From Microbulbifer sp. ALW1 (GTDB taxonomy: Bacteria; Pseudomonadota; Gammaproteobacteria; Pseudomonadales; Cellvibrionaceae): a stretch of DNA of 64,000 bases. Below are positions 61,606-64,000 of the stretch, one piece after another. The notes below the pieces were generated by a model. The model was not told where the DNA came from. It searched no databases and saw only the letters and a list, made by a program, of their open reading frames with translations. Position 1 is the first letter of the stretch. Every line of letters starts with the position of its first letter. The stretch lies in contig NZ_CP047569.1 in assembly GCF_009903625.1 (NCBI RefSeq), forward strand, positions 4,448,501-4,512,500, given 5' to 3'. The position numbers and the translations under genes were made by a program.

Positions 61606-62301
61606 CTAACCGCCACGCTTACCGGCAGGTTTCTTTGCCAGAAAGATCGCATGCCGGGCACCCTTACCGGGCCTCTCGCGCACGGTTTTCACCTCCACCC
61701 GAAAGCCCACCTTCTTCAGCCTGCTCGCGTACACCGCATCCGGTGATGCCGACCACACGGCCAGTACACCACCCGGTTTAAGACTCTTGTAGATACAGCT
61801 GGTGCCCTCCACCGAGTAGAGCCAGTTGTTGTCGCTGTGGGTCAGCCCCTCGGGGCCGTTGTCTACATCCAGCAGTACCGCGTCGTATTGTTCTTTGGGG
61901 TTTACCAGCAATTCACCCACATCGCCGATATACACCGTCACACGACCGTCGTCCAGTGGCCGGCCAGCACAATCGCCCAGGGGCCCGCGGTTCCACTCCA
62001 CCACCTCCGGGATCAGGTCGGCGACGATAACGTCCGCACTGGCGGGCACAGCTTCGAGCGCCGCGGCCAGTGTGTAGCCCATCCCCATACCACCGACAAG
62101 CACCCGGGCTTTTTCACGATTCTTTAAGTGCGCACAGCCCAGAATCGACAGCTGTTGCTCGCTGTGAAACCGACGACTGTTCATCAGCTCACCGCGAGGG
62201 CCGGACAGGGAGATGGAGAACTCCTGATCACGCTGGCGTAGCGTGAGGGTGCCGCCATTATTGGGAATCTGGGCACTACCGAGTTCGATCCAGGGCTTCA
62301 T
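61606..62301 (-). CDS. Spermidine synthase-like methyltransferase-fold protein
   Basis: 231 residues. Rossmann motif VLVGGMGMGYTLAAAL near 70, an acidic strand end VIVADLIPEVVEW, DGRVTVYIGDVGELL and YDAVLLDVDNGPEGL follow the polyamine aminopropyltransferase (SpeE-like) scheme. The family's key aspartates are only partly matched, and no SpeD is near, so substrate and activity are open. Similar orphan proteins are common in bacteria. Cytoplasmic. It converges with the lipocalin-like gene. Confidence 0.78.
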   Translation of the reverse strand: MKPWIELGSAQIPNNGGTLTLRQRDQEFSISLSGPRGELMNSRRFHSEQQLSILGCAHLKNREKARVLVGGMGMGYTLAAALEAVPASADVIVADLIPEVVEWNRGPLGDCAGRPLDDGRVTVYIGDVGELLVNPKEQYDAVLLDVDNGPEGLTHSDNNWLYSVEGTSCIYKSLKPGGVLAVWSASPDAVYASRLKKVGFRVEVKTVRERPGKGARHAIFLAKKPAGKRGG

Positions 62302-62466
62302 GCGGGGCTCACTTATGGGCTGTAGGGCTTACGGGTTACCGGGCGGATTGTAGGGACAGCAGGTGTGGATAACGCGCGCAATGTAGCACACGTTGGTTCA
62401 CTGTGCCGGTGACGTTAAAATGACCGGATACCGCTGACACACACCACTTATTTTGTTGAGCTGATC

Positions 62467-62637
62467 ATGAACCGCAGAAAGAAAGTCAACCAGATTCTGA
62501 AAAAGAAGGCCAAGAAGGCAAACGACAAGCTCAACCCCAAAGGCAAACCGCGCTACATATCCAAGGCCGAACGTGCGAAACTGGAGCAGCAAACGAGCGA
62601 TCTGCCGGTAGTGGAATCGGAAGCAGAACACAAATAG
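62467..62637 (+). CDS. DUF2986 small basic protein
   Basis: 56 residues, short enough to be missed. MNRRKKVNQILKKKAKKAND followed by KLNPKGKPRYISKAERAKLE matches the DUF2986 family, which is short, very basic and of unknown function. The acidic C-terminus (VVESEAEHK) is the variable part. It may bind nucleic acid (inference from charge). No strong ribosome site is visible upstream. Confidence 0.8.
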   Translation: MNRRKKVNQILKKKAKKANDKLNPKGKPRYISKAERAKLEQQTSDLPVVESEAEHK

Positions 62638-62704
62638 AACAAGCCAATACTGGCTGACTTACCGCCAGACCTCGCCTGACTCAAGCCATCAAGGATGAAG
62701 AACA

Positions 62705-62995
62705 ATGCTTGAAATTCGACAACTGCTATCCGTCTTTTTCCTGAGTACCAGCATCTACCTGGTATTTGATCTTTTCGCTCAGGGATTTAGTCTGACTGTT
62801 CTGGCAGGCACAATCGTCTTCTACTTATTGGCTTACTATACTTGGCCGAAAAAGGAGAAAGAGAGTGATTCTGTCTGGCTGGATATCGCAGAGCTCATCG
62901 TCGAACTGCCTTTCCGACTGATTGCATCCCTGTTGCGGGGGTTAGGCCGCTTAGCCTCCAATAAGAGCGGCCCGGATTTTGATATAGATCTCTAA
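62705..62995 (+). CDS. Small membrane protein, unknown
   Basis: 96 residues with two hydrophobic helices (about 5-25 and 30-48), then a polar segment KKEKESDSVWLDI and an amphipathic helix. The C-terminus is acidic (GPDFDIDL). No family recognised. It starts with a good AGGA-like site (AAGGATGAAGAACA) and lies between DUF2986 and the Cys/Gly-rich protein gene, all in the same direction. Confidence 0.65.
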   Translation: MLEIRQLLSVFFLSTSIYLVFDLFAQGFSLTVLAGTIVFYLLAYYTWPKKEKESDSVWLDIAELIVELPFRLIASLLRGLGRLASNKSGPDFDIDL

Positions 62996-63028
62996 AAAAT
63001 ACGAAGAACATATCAAGAATCAAAAACT

Positions 63029-63676
63029 ATGCAGATCATTTTACCCGCCATTTTCATCACCATCCTGACTTACACACTGTATCGGGGTTATCAGAACTCT
63101 CTTGCCGCCAAGCGTGCCAAACTGATCGACGCCTTCCAGTTTCCCAACACCATTACCACAAAAATTATCGACAAATATCCGCACTTGAGTGAATCAGACG
63201 CCCGGCGTGTACTGAAAGGTCTCAGGGAGTATTTTCACGTTTGCAATATCGCCGGCAACCGGATGGTAGCCATGCCATCACAGGTTGTGGATGTTGCCTG
63301 GCATGAGTTCATTCTCTTTACCAGAAAATATGAACACTTCTGCAACAAAGCGCTGGGACGCTTCCTGCACCATACTCCCGCAGAAGCCATGAAATCGCCT
63401 ACCCTTGCGCAATCCGGTATCAAGCGAGCCTGGCGAATTTCCTGCTACCGGGAAAACATCAAACCCAAAGCTGCACACAAGCTGCCACTGCTATTCGCGA
63501 TCGACGCCCACCTGGAGATACCGGATGGATTCAATTACGCATTGGACTGTACCCGCCGAGGCTGCAACGATTATTGCGCGGGCCATATCGGGTGCGGGTC
63601 GGGCTGCAGTGGCGGGTGTGCAGGCGGATCATCCGGCTCCGATGGAGGCTGTGGAGGCGGCTGCGGTGGCGATTAA
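63029..63676 (+). CDS. Membrane-anchored protein with Cys/Gly-rich C-terminal tail
   Basis: 215 residues. One N-terminal membrane helix (about 3-20), then a globular domain with VDVAWHEFILFTRKYEHFCNKAL (about 90-112) and FLHHTPAEAM, like the glycine-rich-domain/GRDP helix pattern. The C-terminus from about 172 holds eleven or so cysteines among glycines (CTRRGCNDYC, CGSGCSGGC, CGGGCGG). Such tails could bind metal or be extensively disulfide-bonded. The function is unknown. It follows the small membrane protein gene by 33 bp. Confidence 0.7.
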   Translation: MQIILPAIFITILTYTLYRGYQNSLAAKRAKLIDAFQFPNTITTKIIDKYPHLSESDARRVLKGLREYFHVCNIAGNRMVAMPSQVVDVAWHEFILFTRKYEHFCNKALGRFLHHTPAEAMKSPTLAQSGIKRAWRISCYRENIKPKAAHKLPLLFAIDAHLEIPDGFNYALDCTRRGCNDYCAGHIGCGSGCSGGCAGGSSGSDGGCGGGCGGD

Positions 63677-63771
63677 GCATCGCGAAATCTGGTGAACCAC
63701 CAATGTCAATCAGTAGTTAAAGATCATCAAGATTATTTAACAAGAAAAATAGTTAGACCCAGGAGCGGATT

Positions 63772-64000
63772 ATGGACTTAGGCGCTTTTTCAATCAGCCT
63801 CACGGTTAAGGATATCGAAGCCTCCAAGAAATTTTACGAGAGCCTGGGATTTGAATCTCTGGGGGGCGACTGTGGTCAGGGTTGGACGATCCTGAAGAAC
63901 GGTGACCATATCATTGGTCTATTTCAGGGGATGTTTGACAAGAACATGCTCACCTTCAACCCCGGCTGGGATCAGTCCGCACAGAATACCGACACCTTCA
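63772..64000 (+). CDS. VOC-family protein, 3' end outside window
   Basis: 76 codons visible from ATG 63772, preceded by AGGAG. MDLGAFSISLTVKDIEASKKFYESLGFESLGG is a clear VOC (glyoxalase-fold) start, followed by WTILKNGDHIIGLFQGMFDKNMLTFNPGWD. No metal residue can be judged from this part. It is different from the VOC gene at 18226, having no GTG start and another loop. Confidence 0.85.
   Translation, partial: MDLGAFSISLTVKDIEASKKFYESLGFESLGGDCGQGWTILKNGDHIIGLFQGMFDKNMLTFNPGWDQSAQNTDTF

Overview
The window reads as chromosomal DNA of a high-GC marine gammaproteobacterium that degrades polysaccharides. Microbulbifer or a close Cellvibrionales relative is my best guess. The basis is gene content only (three TonB-dependent receptors, an N-acetylhexosamine locus, a maltose regulon, an MvaT-type silencer, DUF2986 and DUF2750 proteins); there is no rRNA or tRNA gene here to anchor taxonomy.

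Layout. 1-6.6 kb: 3'-truncated AsmA-like membrane protein, a fused oxidoreductase/SelD protein whose catalytic SelD cysteine is serine, and a type II NADH dehydrogenase. 6.6-13.1 kb: two paralogous lipoproteins built of YD-like repeats carrying acidic DxDxDG-type loops, flanking an oppositely oriented TonB-dependent receptor. 13.4-23 kb: MvaT-like silencer, an AT-rich gene-free spacer, and mostly housekeeping or orphan genes (CBS protein, SLC13-type transporter, SDR, VOC, DUF2750, YgjP-like peptidase, thioesterase, DUF2799 lipoprotein, metallo-hydrolase, alpha/beta-hydrolase-like protein), with a 112-bp palindromic element at 21.8 kb.

23.2-41.9 kb: an N-acetylglucosamine/chitooligosaccharide utilisation locus. 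It has a TonB receptor-SapC-cupin-flavin halogenase-like operon, a second TonB receptor, a ROK regulator, an RbsBCA-like ABC importer, a cytoplasmic GH3 and a GH20 lipoprotein. A shared palindrome (AGTC-N9-GACT) lies twice upstream of the second receptor and once between the ROK gene and the ABC operon, which predicts one ROK regulon. 42.1-46.6 kb plus 56.1-57.7 kb: a maltose module (MalT, cytoplasmic GH13 alpha-glucosidase, MFS sugar transporter). Inverted GGGGAGGA pairs, matching the MalT box, precede all three genes.

47.2-55.9 kb: L,D-transpeptidase; a tightly coupled three-gene set (MotA/ZorA-like, MotB/OmpA/ZorB-like, and a four-CxxC-type cysteine protein) behind an internally duplicated methyltransferase-fold protein and a bactofilin; an AGCS symporter; and a two-gene set coding a membrane-anchored XRE regulator with a periplasmic secretin-like (STN) domain and a small exported partner. 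58-64 kb: a HipBA pair with operator-like repeats, then a lower-GC accessory stretch of small unknown proteins, a spermidine-synthase-like protein, DUF2986, a Cys/Gly-rich protein and a truncated VOC gene.

The most novel-looking items are the ZorAB-like operon with its unusual partners, the XRE-TM-STN pair, the Ser-substituted SelD fusion, the YD/acidic-loop lipoproteins, and the ROK and MalT operator sets.
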